From NCBI GenBank assembly GCA_023105745.1, contig JALGQZ010000001.1, positions 41,130,082-41,194,081 on the forward strand: a stretch of DNA of 64,000 nt. Direction: 5' to 3'. A model generated the notes under the pieces. It was given only the letters and a program-made list of their open reading frames with translations, was not told the origin of the DNA and ran no database searches. This stretch comes from Austropuccinia psidii. Taxonomy: Eukaryota > Basidiomycota > Pucciniomycetes > Pucciniales > Sphaerophragmiaceae. This document shows positions 34,748 to 46,699 of this stretch, piece by piece (within the stretch, counting starts at the first letter, position 1; every line of letters starts with the position of its first letter). A program made the position numbers and the translations under genes.

Positions 34748-36532
34748 GAACTCCTTTGCATAGTTTGGCCTCTCAAGCGCTGGAAGGCATTTTTTCTTTC
34801 TCTTTCCAATTCTTTTGAGGTCTTGGAAGACCACTCCTACTTGCAGTATTTTATGTCTTCCAAAGTTTTTACCTGTCATCAGGCCCGTTGGGCTGAGTCT
34901 CTTTGTGAATTTCAATTCACTATGACTTACCGCCCAGGCAGGCTGGCCACTTTACCAGATGCCTTGTCACGTCAGAACAATGTGTACCCAGAGAGGGAGG
35001 TGGACTCCATCAGCAAGAATACTCAAACGTTTCATTAAGTATTCAAGCAAGATGGAATTCCATAGTCAAGATTCTTCTCAACCAAAGTGAAATTATTTTC
35101 AGATTTAGTTGACAAGATTCAAAAAGAAGTATGGCAAGAAAAAGACTATAAATCAATACGCAAGCAACTAGCAAGAGGTGAATCAGTTCCAGATTATTCT
35201 CTTGAAACTCAAGCCATGTTGCTATTATTCAAAGATGGAGTGGTAATCCCACCAATGATGAACTTCAACTCAATATTCTTCAAAAGCATCATGACTCACC
35301 ATTGGCTGGCCATCCTGGCCAGGAGAAGACCTGGAATGAATCAATACATCAAGGACTATATGTCCTCATGTCAGAAATGTTCAAGAAACAAGAAAATTCA
35401 TCACAAGAAGTTTGGATTACTCAAGCCTCTTCAAATTCCATCTGGTCCTTGGAATTCCTTATCAATGGACTTTATCACTCAATCACCCCTGTCAAACAAC
35501 TTTGACTCAATTCTAGTAGCTGTGGAAAGGTTCTCAAAAATGGAAATATTCATTCCAACTTATGGAACAATCACTGCTCTGGACTTAGCTCAAAGCTTCA
35601 TTAGTCATGTATTTTCCAAGCATGCCCTTCCAGTGAGTATTGTCAGTGATAGAGGATCTTTATTTTTTTCATCTTTTTGGACTCAATTATTCCAGAAGCT
35701 CAAGATATCAAGAGATCTTTCAACTGCTTTTCATCCTGAAACAGATGGACAGACAGAGAGGGTAAATCAGATTCTAGAACAGTATCATTGGATGTATGTC
35801 AGCTATCATCAAGATGACTGGTACACCTGGCTCCCTCTGGCTGAATTTTCCTATAATAATGCAGAAGATTCATCAAAAAATAAATAACCTTTTTTCACCA
35901 TTTATGGAAGAAATCCTAGCTTTGACTCAATCCATATTTCTCAAGATTCACCTGCTGGAAAGTTATCAACAAAACTCCAATCAGTACAACAACTTGTCAA
36001 AGAAGAATTAGAGTCAGCAATAAGGAGATTTAACAAGTATGCAGATAGAAGTAGGTCAATTCCACCTGATTTCCAACCTGGGGACAAGGTATGGCTAGCT
36101 TCCAAGAACATCAAGACAACAAGACCCACCAAGAAATTATCAGAAAGTTGGTTGAGACCTTTTGAAGTTCTGAAGAAGATTGGCAGCCATGCATATCACC
36201 TCAAGTTGCCTCATCAATGGAAGTCAGTTCACCCTCTATTCCATGTGTCCTTATTAGAACCAGTGAAGCATTCAACTATCCCAAATAGACATCAATTGCC
36301 ACCACCACCAGTCTCAGTGGAGGAGAAAGAAGAATGAGAAGTGGCTCAGGTTCTGGACTCAAAACTCAAGAGAGGTAATTTATGGTATCTTGTAGAGTGG
36401 AAAGGATTCAGTGAAGACCCAGAAAGAACCACTTGGGAGCCAGCTTCCAACCTTACCAACTCACCAGACCTTTTCAAGGATTTCCATTCATTATATCCAG
36501 ACAAGCCTGGCCCAAATACCTCAAGAGTTTGA
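34748..36532 (+). pseudogene. Broken RNase H-integrase-chromodomain remnant (B2)
   Basis: The frame at 34748-35035 gives the end of RNase H (SLQYFMSSKVFTCHQARW, then LPDALSRQNNVYPE). 35087-35887 gives integrase: the zinc region is scrambled by frame changes and a short deletion between 35220 and 35350, while the core keeps MDFITQ, VSDRGSLF and TERVNQIL, so D, D and E are present. After another frame change near 35880 the C-terminal domain follows (36152-36337), then a stop at 36335-36337, then a canonical chromodomain (LWYLVEWKGFSEDPERTTWE) to 36532. This is the C-terminal part of a Pol polyprotein and is not functional. Confidence 0.85.
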
Positions 36533-36536
36533 TTTT

Positions 36537-37100
36537 GCGGTGCTTGGTGGGGAGAAGAAGTTATGAAAGTAAGTTCCTCTCCTGGAATGCACCTTTAAGG
36601 GGGTATTCTACCCATATTTTGTTGTAAGAATCACCTTGGCCAATTTGTGAGCACTTGTAAATTCTTTGGACAGGTTCAGGAAGCATGTAACATCAATACC
36701 CTCCATTTGGACCTTATCAAGATATGGCCAAACGTTTCTTTCTTTCTTTTCTTTTCTTTTTTTGTTATCATTATGTCAATTCATGCCAATCATCATTATT
36801 CAAGACTTTCATTACTTCAAGTCATTTATGGCAACTTATTTCAGTTTCATGGTGCTCCAATCAACATAATTAAAGACATTCATTACGACAAGTCAGATAT
36901 GGCAATTTAATTCAGTTTTATGGTTCTCCAATCATCACAATTCAAGCCATTAATTACTTCAAGCCAATTATGGCAATTTATTTCGTTTGTATGGTGCTTG
37001 GTGGGGAGTGGGAGTTATGAAAGTAAGTTCCATCTCCTGGTATGCATCCCTGAGGGTTCTACCTCTTGTAAAATATTACCTTGGCCACTCTGTGAGCATC
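36537..37100 (+). repeat. Direct repeat pair in the B2 3' untranslated region
   Basis: A block starting GGTGCTTGGTGGGGAG and continuing GTTATGAAAGTAAGTTCC to TTGGCCA...TGTGAGCA occurs at 36537-36656 and again at 36990-37100. Element B has the same pair at 52511-52630 and 52850-52960, so the repeat predates the split of the copies. Its role is unknown. Confidence 0.75.
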
Positions 37101-37411
37101 AAATGCTTGGTTTTATTTTTTTGTTACAATTCTTGGCCAGAATCAAGCAACTCACCATAAGAAGGACCAGCCATCAGGAATTTCCTTATTTCTTTTTCTC
37201 TACTCTCTTTCTCTTTCATTTTCCTTTTCTTTACTTTACTTTTCTTGTATAATTTTGTTTTCTTTTTATTTCTTTAAAAGCAGCAGCGTCCCCTCCCAAA
37301 TCACGTATTGGGAGGTTCCATCATTTTTTCATTTTTTAGTATTTATAAGAGTGGGGATAGAAGTCAAAACCAAACACAAACAAGGACAAGGAAACTAGGA
37401 ATATGCAACCA

Positions 37412-38218
37412 GAAGATTCAAGACGTCAGAATCAGTCCACTCTAATTCAAAAGAAAATTGACCTCAAAGAAATGGGGGCCATATCTCATTTATGCCCCCC
37501 CTCAAAGCCTCTAAGGTGAGGATTCATACCCCTTTGAGGCTCAATTCATCACCTAGGGCCTCTCCTGCAACTTTGGAGAGGCCAGGATCTTGATTACCCT
37601 GGACCCCCTCAATTGGTCCAGGCCATGTAGGTGAGAATGTACCATGGGCCAATTTCTTGGTCCCCAGCAAAATTGGGCCCAGGGGGCCTCCAATATCCCA
37701 CATGGACCGCGGACCGCGGCATACGGCGCACAGACCGCGAACCATGGACCGTAGGACCCCAGAAGACAACAAATGGCCAGAATGGCCATATATCATAAAA
37801 TCACGAAAAATACCCAAGAACCTCAAATAGGCCCAAAAGGCCATAAAACTATGATTCATCAAGATTCACCATAGAAAATTCCACACCCCAAAATAAGTAT
37901 AGAGGGCTGTTTGAGGCAATTTCCAAGGCCAATGGGGACAAGACCCCTTGAAGACTTATTTTCAAGATATTTTCAGGAGGGCCTTTAAAAATGAGTATTC
38001 TTCATATACTCATTTGGCATCATTTCTTGAGCACAAGAGCTCAGTGGCCATCATTTTGGGATACAACCCAATGCCATACCCCAAGGACAAAAGATTGATT
38101 GAATCAGAAGGAAAAGAAGCATTTTTCAAAGTGGAATACTTACTCAAATTTGAAAGAAGGGGGGAATCAATTTAATTTGACAGAGAAGAATGGAAGAAGG
38201 ATTTTCAGGATAATGGTC
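37412..38218 (+). other. B2 region upstream of the lost antisense gene
   Basis: Matches 54482-55310 of element B. It has a GC-rich core (37500-37860) with GGACCGCGGACCGCGGC-type text and many GGCC words, then AT-richer sequence. In B this stretch lies just 5' of the antisense gene and would hold its promoter. The antisense start codon position itself is mutated here (ATG to TTA). Confidence 0.6.
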
Positions 38219-38228
38219 ACCATGAAAA

Positions 38229-41200
38229 TCAAGCTCTTGAAGAATTGGGGCCTGACTTGTCAACATATAAAGAATGGAAATCCTTGACAAGTTCAGGGAA
38301 ATTCATGAGGTTTTTGGCTGGTTCCAAAGTGGATCTTTCTTGGTCTTGACTGAAACCTTTCCATTCCACCAGATACCATAAACTTCTTCTCTTGAGCTTT
38401 GAATTAAGTATTTGAGAGAGTTCCCATTCCTCTTCTTCTTCAATGATGATTGGAGGAGGCTCTTGATTCCAATTTGAGATTGTTGATGTATTGACTGGTT
38501 CAAGGATGGAAATATCAAATGCTGGAGGGATGAATTTCCATTGAGATGGAAGCTTGAGGTGGTAAGCATGAGTACCGATTTTATTCAATATTGGAAAAGG
38601 ACCCAACCATCTTTCAGAAATCTTTTTGGGGGGTCTTGTTGATTTGATGTTCTTGGAATAAAGCCATACCATGTCACGAGGATTAAAAACAGGTGGACTT
38701 GCTCTACTTTTATCTACATACCTCTTGAATGCTGTACTGATTGGATTTTTGTTGATACCTTTCCAGAAGGAGTATCTTGAGTAATGTGAACTGAGTCAAA
38801 ATGTGTATCTCATCCATAAAAAGTAAACAAAGTTGATTTTTTTGTTGAAGAGTTGTCAGAGTCATTGTAGGCAAATTCAGCCAGAGGGAGCCAGGTTTTC
38901 CAATTATCTTGATAATAACTGACATACATCCAAAGGTACTATTCTAGTATCCGATTTACACTCTCAGTCTGTCCATCAGTTTCTGGGTGGTAAGCGGTTG
39001 ACAGATCTCTTGAAATCTTGAGCTGCTGACCAAGATTGGTCTAAAAGCAGGAAACAAAAGGTGAAAATCTATCACTGACAATTCTTGAAGGAAGGCCATG
39101 CTTTGAAAGGATATCCTCAATGAATAAATGGGCCAAATCCAGTGAAGTGATTGAAGACATTGTGGCAATAAAAACCACCATTTTTGAGAACCTGTCCATT
39201 ATGACCAGAATTGAATCAACAGAATTGGAAAGTGGCAGTTGAGTGATAAAGTCCATTGAAAGACAAATCCAAGGACCATTTGGAATTGGCAGAGTTTTGG
39301 GGAGTCCAAAATTCTTTTGATGAATATTCTTGTTTCTTGAACACTGTTGAAAGGATGAGCCATTGTAACAACCACTCACCAGGGGTAAGGGTATTCTTTC
39401 ATACACCCACTCAAACACCTCAAATCAGCAGATCCACTAGTTGCATTAGCATTCATTTTCAGCAATCTTCCTTGCTGAAACATGCATACAGCTTGGTACT
39501 TCAGTACAGCCTGTCAACATCTGTACAGGTTGGATTCACCCAATACAGTTTGGATACACCATTATGAAACTGTATTATCAATCAACTCCATCACGCCTTT
39601 TTTACAGGTTCTGTACAACCGTAATGGACCTGTATTGGCCAGACTCAATTGAATCATTCAATCCTCTCATGAAAATTTAATCTGTGGATCAGGGCTGGTG
39701 ATTCTCACATATACCAGCCCCTCTTTCTCCCCCTGGGGACTTTTCCCCATTCAATTAATTTAGTTTATTTATTATTTTATAATTATTATTATCCTTATTT
39801 TTTGGTATTATAATTATTTAAATATTAAGTTAGTCTTTGCATTTTCTTTCTTTGCCTGTACAGTATGAGTTGGCTGCCCATATCCTTATTAACCCTTCTC
39901 TTTTCATTCTGACAGGTTGAAACAGTGTACTTGGACTTGTTTGTGGTTGGCTCTTTTGTTCTTACTCTTATTCTTTGTTGCTGCTTTCCTTATATTCCTT
40001 TTATTAGTAATTCATCTCTTAACACTCTTAAGTGTATTCCTTCTTAAAATATCTTGAGCCCTCCATAAGTGAGTCCCAGTTTACTGAGTGCCAGGCCCTC
40101 TTCACTTTGAAGAGCCCATGTGAAAGGCATAATCCTTGATAAATTGAGTCATGGCGGACCAGTAGAACTCCCACTTGACACGTTTGAGAGTCTTCTCTTG
40201 GCCAGGGTGTCCAGCTAGAGGAGAATCATGACACTTTTGAAGGATTCTGAGTTGAATTGTGGGGTCATTTGGGACCACCACAGGATCTTGGAATAAGAGA
40301 ATCTGGGAAGAGGAATCAAGAGAATAATCTTGGAAAGATTTACCTTTACCCAATTCTTGAAGGATACTTATGTACTGAGAATCATGCCATAGAGCCTTCT
40401 GCATTGAATCAATCAAATTTGAAAAAGATTCTACCTTGACTGCAAAATATCTTTAAGGTTGGACTTCATCCTACTTGATGAGCTGTTGAAAGCTCATTTG
40501 ATCCTTGCTGATGACATCCTCCCCCCTCTCCAGATAAACGTCTTCCCAATGTGATCAAGCTTCCAGAAAAGTAGCTAGGCCGTCAGGGCGGTAAGTGATT
40601 GAGAAGTGAAATTCAGAGGAGAATTAAGCCCAGCAGGCTTGACAGAAAGTAAGGACTTTTGAAGACATGAAGTATTGAAGTGAAGAATGATTGGTTACAA
40701 CCTCAAAAGTTGAAGAAAGGAAAAGAAGGAAGGGCCTCCAGTGCTTGAGAGCCCAGACTATCCCAAGGATTTCCTTTTCATGAATCTCATAGTTGAGCTC
40801 TTCTGGAATAAGCTTGCAGCTGCTGAATGAAATGCAATGTTTCCCTGAGTCAGAGACCTTACTCAGTACCGCACCCAAGGCATAATCGGATGCATTGGTC
40901 TCCACAATGGTGGGTAGAGAAGCATTGGAGCAGTGCTGAAAGCCTCTTTGAGTTGATGAAACTGACTAAGAGCTTCTTTATTGAGGGGGAAACAGGAATC
41001 TTTCTTGAGGAAACTAGTGAGTGAACTGATTTTCTTTGAATAATTCCTGATGAAACAGAAGTAGAAGTTGGCAAAGCCAAGGAATGATTGAAGAGCCTTG
41101 AGGTTTCTTGGAGGTGGCCAATTAAGAATTTGCTGGACCTTTGCTTGGTGCACCATAATATTATCTAAATAAACTACTACATAGACATCTAAAAGATTAG

Positions 41201-42510
41201 AGAGAATATCATCAACAATATTTTGAAGAGCAGTAGGAACATTGGTGAGCCCAAATGTCATAACCAAGTACTCATACCTGCCATGTTTGGTTATAAATGC
41301 TGTCAAATTATCATCACCTTCCTTGATTCTGAGAAGATTATATGCACCACACACATCAAGATTGGAGAAGATAGAAGAACCATTAAACACATTAAGGAGC
41401 TGATTCATAGGAGGAACAGGATACTTTTCTTCCTAGTAACAGCATTGAGTTTGCAGTAATTAACACCCAAACAGAGGCCACTATATTTATTTTTAACAAA
41501 TAGGACAGGTCATCCTGTTGAAGAGGAGCTTGGCTGGATGAAACCTTTTTCTACATTCTCTGAAATGTAGGCCCTGAGTGTATCTGACTCCTGGTCTGAT
41601 AAACAGTAGATCACTCCAACTGGAGGTAGAGAGCCCTGCAACTAAATATGATGATCGCAGGCACAGTGAGGAGGAAGTTTCTCTGCTTTCACCTTGGAGA
41701 ATACATCCAAGTACTGGTGATAGACAGAAGGAACAACCTTCATCAGAGTTTCTACTTCTTTTGTCTCTACCTCTTCATCCCACAACTCCTCCAGGGAGTC
41801 ATGATATGATGAAGGAGGAAGGTCCATATTCCCAAAGAAGAGATGAAGTGAAGATACAGAATTATCTTCCCCAACATCTTGAATCTCTTTGAAGACTTCA
41901 TCTCTAGAGGATAGTAATGACTGATGGGAATTAAGGGAAGGAATATGGACAGAAGATTGAAATGATGGTGTTCTAGAATCACCAACCAGAGCTACACATG
42001 ATGTGGCAGAAGAAAAGGCATTACTGAAATATTTTGAAGGATCATAATAGTCATTATGATCAGAATTAAAGGTTATCAGCCCTTTCCTCCAATCAATAGA
42101 TGGATCAAAATGATTGACAAAGTCAACGCCCAATATGAGGTCTTCTCCCTTGGGAGTATCAATGAGTAAAAAGTCCATTAAAAGCTTGGGAATGAAGTAA
42201 GCTCAACCATATACTTAGTATGGTGGGTCACAAATAACAAAGGGGACTCAGAGGAGTCCAAAATGATAAGAGGAATCTTCTCTGGGAGTTCTGAAATAGT
42301 CAATGAATAAATGTGAACAAACTGTTTTGCAATAAATGAGTTGGTAGCACCAGAATCAATGATAATACTGTAAAAAACATCAGAATGAGAAGAAAAAACA
42401 AATAATTCAAGAGAATTATTGACACCAGTATTCAGAATGCACAATTGTGCTCTGGATGGAAAACAGTGAATACCATTGAACAAAACATGATCTTCACTCA
42501 GGCTTTTCCC
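38229..42510 (-). pseudogene. B3 pol remnant, interrupted by a solo LTR
   Basis: The protease keeps IIDSGATNSFIA (42483-42178). A frame change leads to IDTPKGEDLILG (42178-41642), which ends with a stop after CACDHHI. Reverse transcriptase (41408-40863) reads VVVYLDNIMV, so the second catalytic aspartate is N, and roughly 35-40 residues are missing just after it. RNase H (40905-40624) and the integrase zinc region (40416-40126) follow. The LTR insertion splits integrase, whose core resumes with MDFITQLPL and IVSDRF (39418-39041). The chromodomain (LWYLVEWKGFSQDQERSTLE) ends at 38229. It is clearly dead as a polymerase. Confidence 0.85.
39364..40125 (+). repeat. Solo B-type LTR inserted in B3
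   Basis: 762 bp starting TGTAACAACCACTCACCAG and ending AGAGCCCATGTGAAA, matching the LTRs of element B. It is flanked by GCCAT (39359-39363) and GGCAT (40126-40130), a 5-bp target duplication with one mismatch. Removing the LTR and one duplication copy restores the integrase reading DYASSFQQCS on the minus strand. A solo LTR forms by recombination between the two LTRs of a complete insertion. Confidence 0.9.
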
Positions 42511-43817
42511 TGGCTGTGAAAATTGCCTGATGGTTGGGCGAGGTTGTTCTGACGCCTTTTAAAACAGGACTCAAGACTATGCTTCCCACCACAATAGGTA
42601 CATAGACCCTTCTTGACTCTTCTTTCTTTTTCAGAATTCATTAACTTGAAGTCTTAATTCAACAAAGAAGAATGGGGCTTGTCCCCCTTCAAAAAATTCT
42701 TCTTCTTCTTTTGACTTGAGCTTGAAGAATTTTGAGGATGAGAAGAATTTGACTTTGAGGCTTCAGGCTTCTTCTCTTTTTTCCTCTCATGGTACCTGGT
42801 ATAAGGCTCCAGAGTAACATCCATTAAGTCTTGAAGAGAGTCAATTCTTGAAGGATGAGAGGCCAATTGATCCAAAACGCTGGATGGCAATCCCTTCCTG
42901 AAATGATTACTAAGAGCCCTTTTACCCTAATCTCCAATTCTTGAAACCAAACTTCTGAAATCGGCTATGTATAAAGAAAAATGGCCACCTTCTTTCATTC
43001 TTAGAGAATCCAGCTCTGCTTCACCTTTTGTGACTTCATTTGGGTCCCCATAGAAGGTGAAGAGTTGAGATTCAAATAAGCACTATGAATTGAGAAGGTA
43101 ATTTGTATCTTGATTGGTGAGATTGGAAATATAAGGCTCAATTCATTTTGCAGCCCTTCCAATGAGAAATGAGGTGGCATAGAGAACTTCCTTTCTTCCT
43201 TGAGAGAAATTTTCCAGATCATTATGAAAAACCAATTGAAAAGAATGAATGAAACTTCTAACTTTGAAGGGTTGACTCCCATAAAAGCATTCTGGTGCCT
43301 TCATAGATGGAGTCTTGAAGGCTGGTGGTCTTGATGACTCAGAATCTGAAGCTGCCTGGAGATTGGACATAATTTGAGTCATCTGCTGCATGATGGCCAA
43401 TAAGGATGGTTCAGACTGATGTGAGACAGACTGATCAGACTGGGCTAGAGTTGGTCCTCCAGTACCTTGGGATACCCCCACAGGAGCAGGAACACCTTCA
43501 ATACCATCAGAAGCTTCCTCTTCCACAGAATTCTCCTCCTCCTCTCCACCATCTTCACCTGAACATTTGAGAGTGGTCCTTGAAAGTCCTGGTAATCCGC
43601 CAACTACTCCTGAGAAAGAATTTGATCTTCTTGTGGATCGTCCTTTGTTCCTGGATGGTGCTGCTCCTTCAATAGGGGGTTCTCTATCTAATTGGGCCCT
43701 CAGTTGAGGAACTGCTAGGGTGCCATCAAGAGGAGCTCTTGGAGTTGGAGTAAGAACAGCTTAAGGTCTCACCTGAGATCTGGTCTGTCTTGCAGGAGGT
43801 GAATGTTGAATGGGCAT
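42504..43817 (-). pseudogene. B3 gag remnant
   Basis: The start MPIQHS at 43817 parallels MPVQHS of element B. Readable pieces include MTQIMSNLQAASD and PPAFKTPSMKAPECFYG (43526-43143), SVLDQLASHPSRIDSLQDLM (42890-42654) and a lysine-rich tail, followed by a zinc-knuckle segment of the CTYCGGKH type. A stop at 43767, others near 43145, and frame changes break it. Gag would form the particle and bind RNA. The end of gag carries the conserved heptamer GGGAAAA just before its TGA. Confidence 0.75.
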
Positions 43818-44568
43818 GATTTCAGGAATAAAATTTTAAAAAAATGAACAATAATCAAGATTTTAAGATGAAAACTTGAGGCAATCTTAAATAAGGCTTG
43901 AAGTCAAATATTGAAACCAAAATCTTGAGGAAGATCAATAAATCAAAATGAGATCTTCAGGTAAATCAATCAATTAAATATAAAATGAAAACTTGAAGTC
44001 AATAACTCAATATTTCAATTCAATCAAATTCAAAATCTTGCAGAAAACCAATCAATCAAAATGAATTCTTGAGGATGACTCAATTTATGGCAAATACTTG
44101 ATGTGAAGAAATTAGCAAAATCAGTGAGTTCTTCAGGTCAATCAATTTTCTTGAAGTCAATATCAATTATACGTCAAATCAATCAAACAGTTCAATTCAA
44201 GTGAAATATTCCTTGAAATCAAAATTTCTTGAAGAATAATTCAAAATTAATCTTGATATGAAGAGTGTGTCTGAACAATCTTGATGACCAATTTGAAAAA
44301 TCAAATTAAAAATGAGAGTACGCCTGAATTATGAATGAATTAAAATTTGATGATTTTATATAAGATTTAAAAAACAGAAACACAAATAAAATGGGGTCTG
44401 CTATCAATTTTCAAAATGAAGAATGAATGAGAGAAACGTGAGAGGTGACAAAAGATCATAAAGTTCATAAAACATTAAAGAGTCATGATTTTGATGAAAT
44501 GAGTGTATCAGAATGATAAAAACAATGAATGAACAGAATAAAAAGAAATTATGAGTTAATTAATATAA

Positions 44569-45274
44569 TCTCACAGGGGCTCTTACGGAAGTAAGAATGC
44601 CCTGGCACTCAGGAATCAAGAGCTCACTTGGAGGGCTCCAAAAGAATAAAGAATATAAAAGAGAAGATATTTCTTTAAAGAAGGATAAGAGTAAAGAAAA
44701 TTATGCCAAAGATAAAAAGGGAAAAGGGAAGCCAATGGCCAAGATGATAAGGAAAGCCAAAATCCAAAGAGCTAACCTAATGAATGCTTAATTCACTGTT
44801 TCAACTTGTCATAAAGAACAATGGAATTAGTAAAGGATATGACCACCAATATCCCCTGACAGGCAAAGAAGAAAGGTTCAAATTACTGACGTAAGATTAT
44901 CAGTATTTGATTTAATAAATGAAAAGAAAAGAAGGATAAAAATAAATACAATGTATTAATTAACTGGGGAAAAAGTCCCCAGGTGATGGAAGGTGGCCAG
45001 TATATGTGAAAAGCTGAAAGGCTGATCCTGGAATGTTCAGTCATCCAGCTGATACAGTTCTGGCCATCTTGAGAACTGAACTGTGTGATTGAATTCCCGA
45101 AGTGGAATATGAATCGGCGCAAACAGGTCAAGGCCATACAGGATGCTTGATTCCTACCTGTATGGACCAATTGAGTTGTCCAAGGAATTCTGATTACTTG
45201 ATGCCTGGAAAATGATTGAAATAATTAATAACCTCTGAGGATTGCCCTGAGAATATTCCTGATGAGAATTTACA
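44569..45274 (-). repeat. Diverged 5' LTR of B3
   Basis: Read on the minus strand it starts near TGTAAATTCTCATCAGGAAT and ends GAAGTAAGAGCCCCTGTGAGA-like text. Shared landmarks with element B LTRs are the TGAGTGCCAGG near the end and the CCCCTGGGGACTTTTCCCC-type block in the middle. The leader that follows (ATTAATTAACTCAT) is also shared with B. The outer boundary at 45274 is approximate, since divergence is high. Confidence 0.65.
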
Positions 45275-45936
45275 ACCCAACTCCTGCAGGGCCAGGTGGT
45301 TGTGGTCCTTGAATGGGCTTCTGGTAGCCTCCAGGGATCTGCCAGACTGAATAGCTGAAAAATCCTCCTTCGAAATTGGTGATGGATTGGGGACTTGATT
45401 TGGAATGACATAATTTGGTCCTGGAAACATCACCATTGGATTTCTGAGCAAAAATGGTGCATCATGGTATATTATACCATGTATGCACCACTCCTGGATC
45501 CTTGAGTGCGGGGTTCATTGAGGAAGGAAAAGTCTTCCCGTGAACTTGAGGGGGATAGTTCCCTGGAGCTGATCCAGTGGCCTCTTAGGGTTGCCAGAGG
45601 CCATGGGCTGAATTGTGGCCACTTGTGGTTCTTGGCCAATTTTGGGGCCTGACCTGTTTTGGCCATTTCTGGGTTAGTTGGGTTTTGGAACCACAACTGG
45701 CTCAGCTGGGCCCACTTGTGGTTTGGGACCCACCTGGCCTTGTGGGCTGATGAACTTCCCGCTTGGCTTCTTTTGGCTTCATTGGATTTGGGCCAAAAGG
45801 GTCCTAATGGTCCCATGGACCATGGGCGTTAGAGGCCATAGGGGGCCTAAATGGCCCAAAAAGGCCATTTATGCCAAAACCCCCATAATAAAAGGGGTTG
45901 GGCCAAGGGCCCTGGTGGTGGCTAGAGGGGCCATAG
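45275..45936. other. GC-rich spacer between B3 and B
   Basis: Non-repetitive in this window, with many GGCC/GGGCC words near 45600-45930. It contains a near-perfect inverted repeat at 45455-45490 (arms TGGTGCAT..CATGGTATA and TATACCATG..ATGCACCA). Frames on both strands look incidental. It may be the remnant of an older element. Confidence 0.5.
45932..45936. other. Target-site duplication of element B, left copy
   Basis: CATAG precedes the 5' LTR; CATAA follows the 3' LTR at 58330-58334. Four of five bases match, which is acceptable for an old insertion. Confidence 0.6.
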
Positions 45937-46699
45937 TGTAACAAACACTCACCAGCGGTAAGGGTATTCATCAATAAACCCACTCAAACACCTCAAATCA
46001 GCAGATCCACTATCTGCATCAGCATTCAGCTTCAGAAATCTTCATTGTTGAAACATGCATACAGCTTGGTACTTCAATACAGCCTGTCAAAATCTGTACA
46101 AGTTGGATTCACCCAATACAGTTTAGATACACAATTATGAAACTGTATGATCACTCAAATACACCACACCTCTTGTACAGGTTCTGTACAGCTTTACAAG
46201 ACCTGTATCGACCAGACTCAATTCAATCATTCAATCCTCTCATGAAAATTCTTCCTCTGGATCAGGGCTGGTGATTCTCACATATACTAGCCCCTCTTTT
46301 CCCCCCTGGGGACTTTTCCCCAGTTAATTAATTTAGTTTATTTATTATTTTATACATATTCTTATCCTTATTTTGGTTATTATATTTATTTAATATTAAG
46401 TTAGTCTTTGAACTTTTCTCTCTTTGCCTGTACAGTATGAGTTGGGTGGCCATATCCTTATTAACCCTTCTCTTTTCATTCTGACATGTTGAAACAGTGT
46501 ACTTGGATTTGTTTGTGGTTGGCTCTTCTATTCTTTACTCTTATTTCTTTTGTTTCTGCTTTCTTATATTCTTTATTTTAGTAATTCATCTCTTGCATTC
46601 TTAAGTGTATCCCTTCTTATCATATCTTTGAGCCCTCCATAAGTGAGTCACAGTTTACTGAGTGCCAGGCCCTCTTCACTTAGAAGAGCCCCTGTCACA
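45937..46699 (+). repeat. Element B 5' LTR
   Basis: 763 bp, TGTAACAAACACTCACCAG to AGAGCCCCTGTCACA. It matches 39364-40125 and the outer parts of 55434-58329. Confidence 0.9.

Larger units (their letters stand above)
34748..38218 (+). mobile_element. Element B2: 5'-truncated chromovirus copy
   Basis: Begins abruptly inside RNase H (matching element B from about 50693) and runs through integrase, chromodomain and the 3' untranslated region to about 38218. Relative to B it lacks 1226 bp between 37409 and 37410, exactly the block holding most of B's antisense gene. It has no 3' LTR. Sequence similarity to B ends at AGGATAATGGTCA, and a few bases later minus-strand element B3 begins. Confidence 0.85.
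38229..45274 (-). mobile_element. Element B3: inverted chromovirus copy, 3'-truncated
   Basis: A minus-strand relative of B. It runs from a diverged 5' LTR (45274 down to about 44569) through leader, gag (ATG 43817), protease, reverse transcriptase, RNase H, integrase and chromodomain, ending at the pol stop at 38229. No 3' untranslated region or LTR remains; it abuts B2 tail to tail. A solo LTR (39364-40125) interrupts its integrase. Confidence 0.85.

Noticed and set aside
37524..37862. Minus-strand frames in the GC-rich regions at 37524-37862 and 54539-54957
   Set aside because: They are long only because GC-rich DNA has few stops. Copies B and B2 do not keep the same frame.
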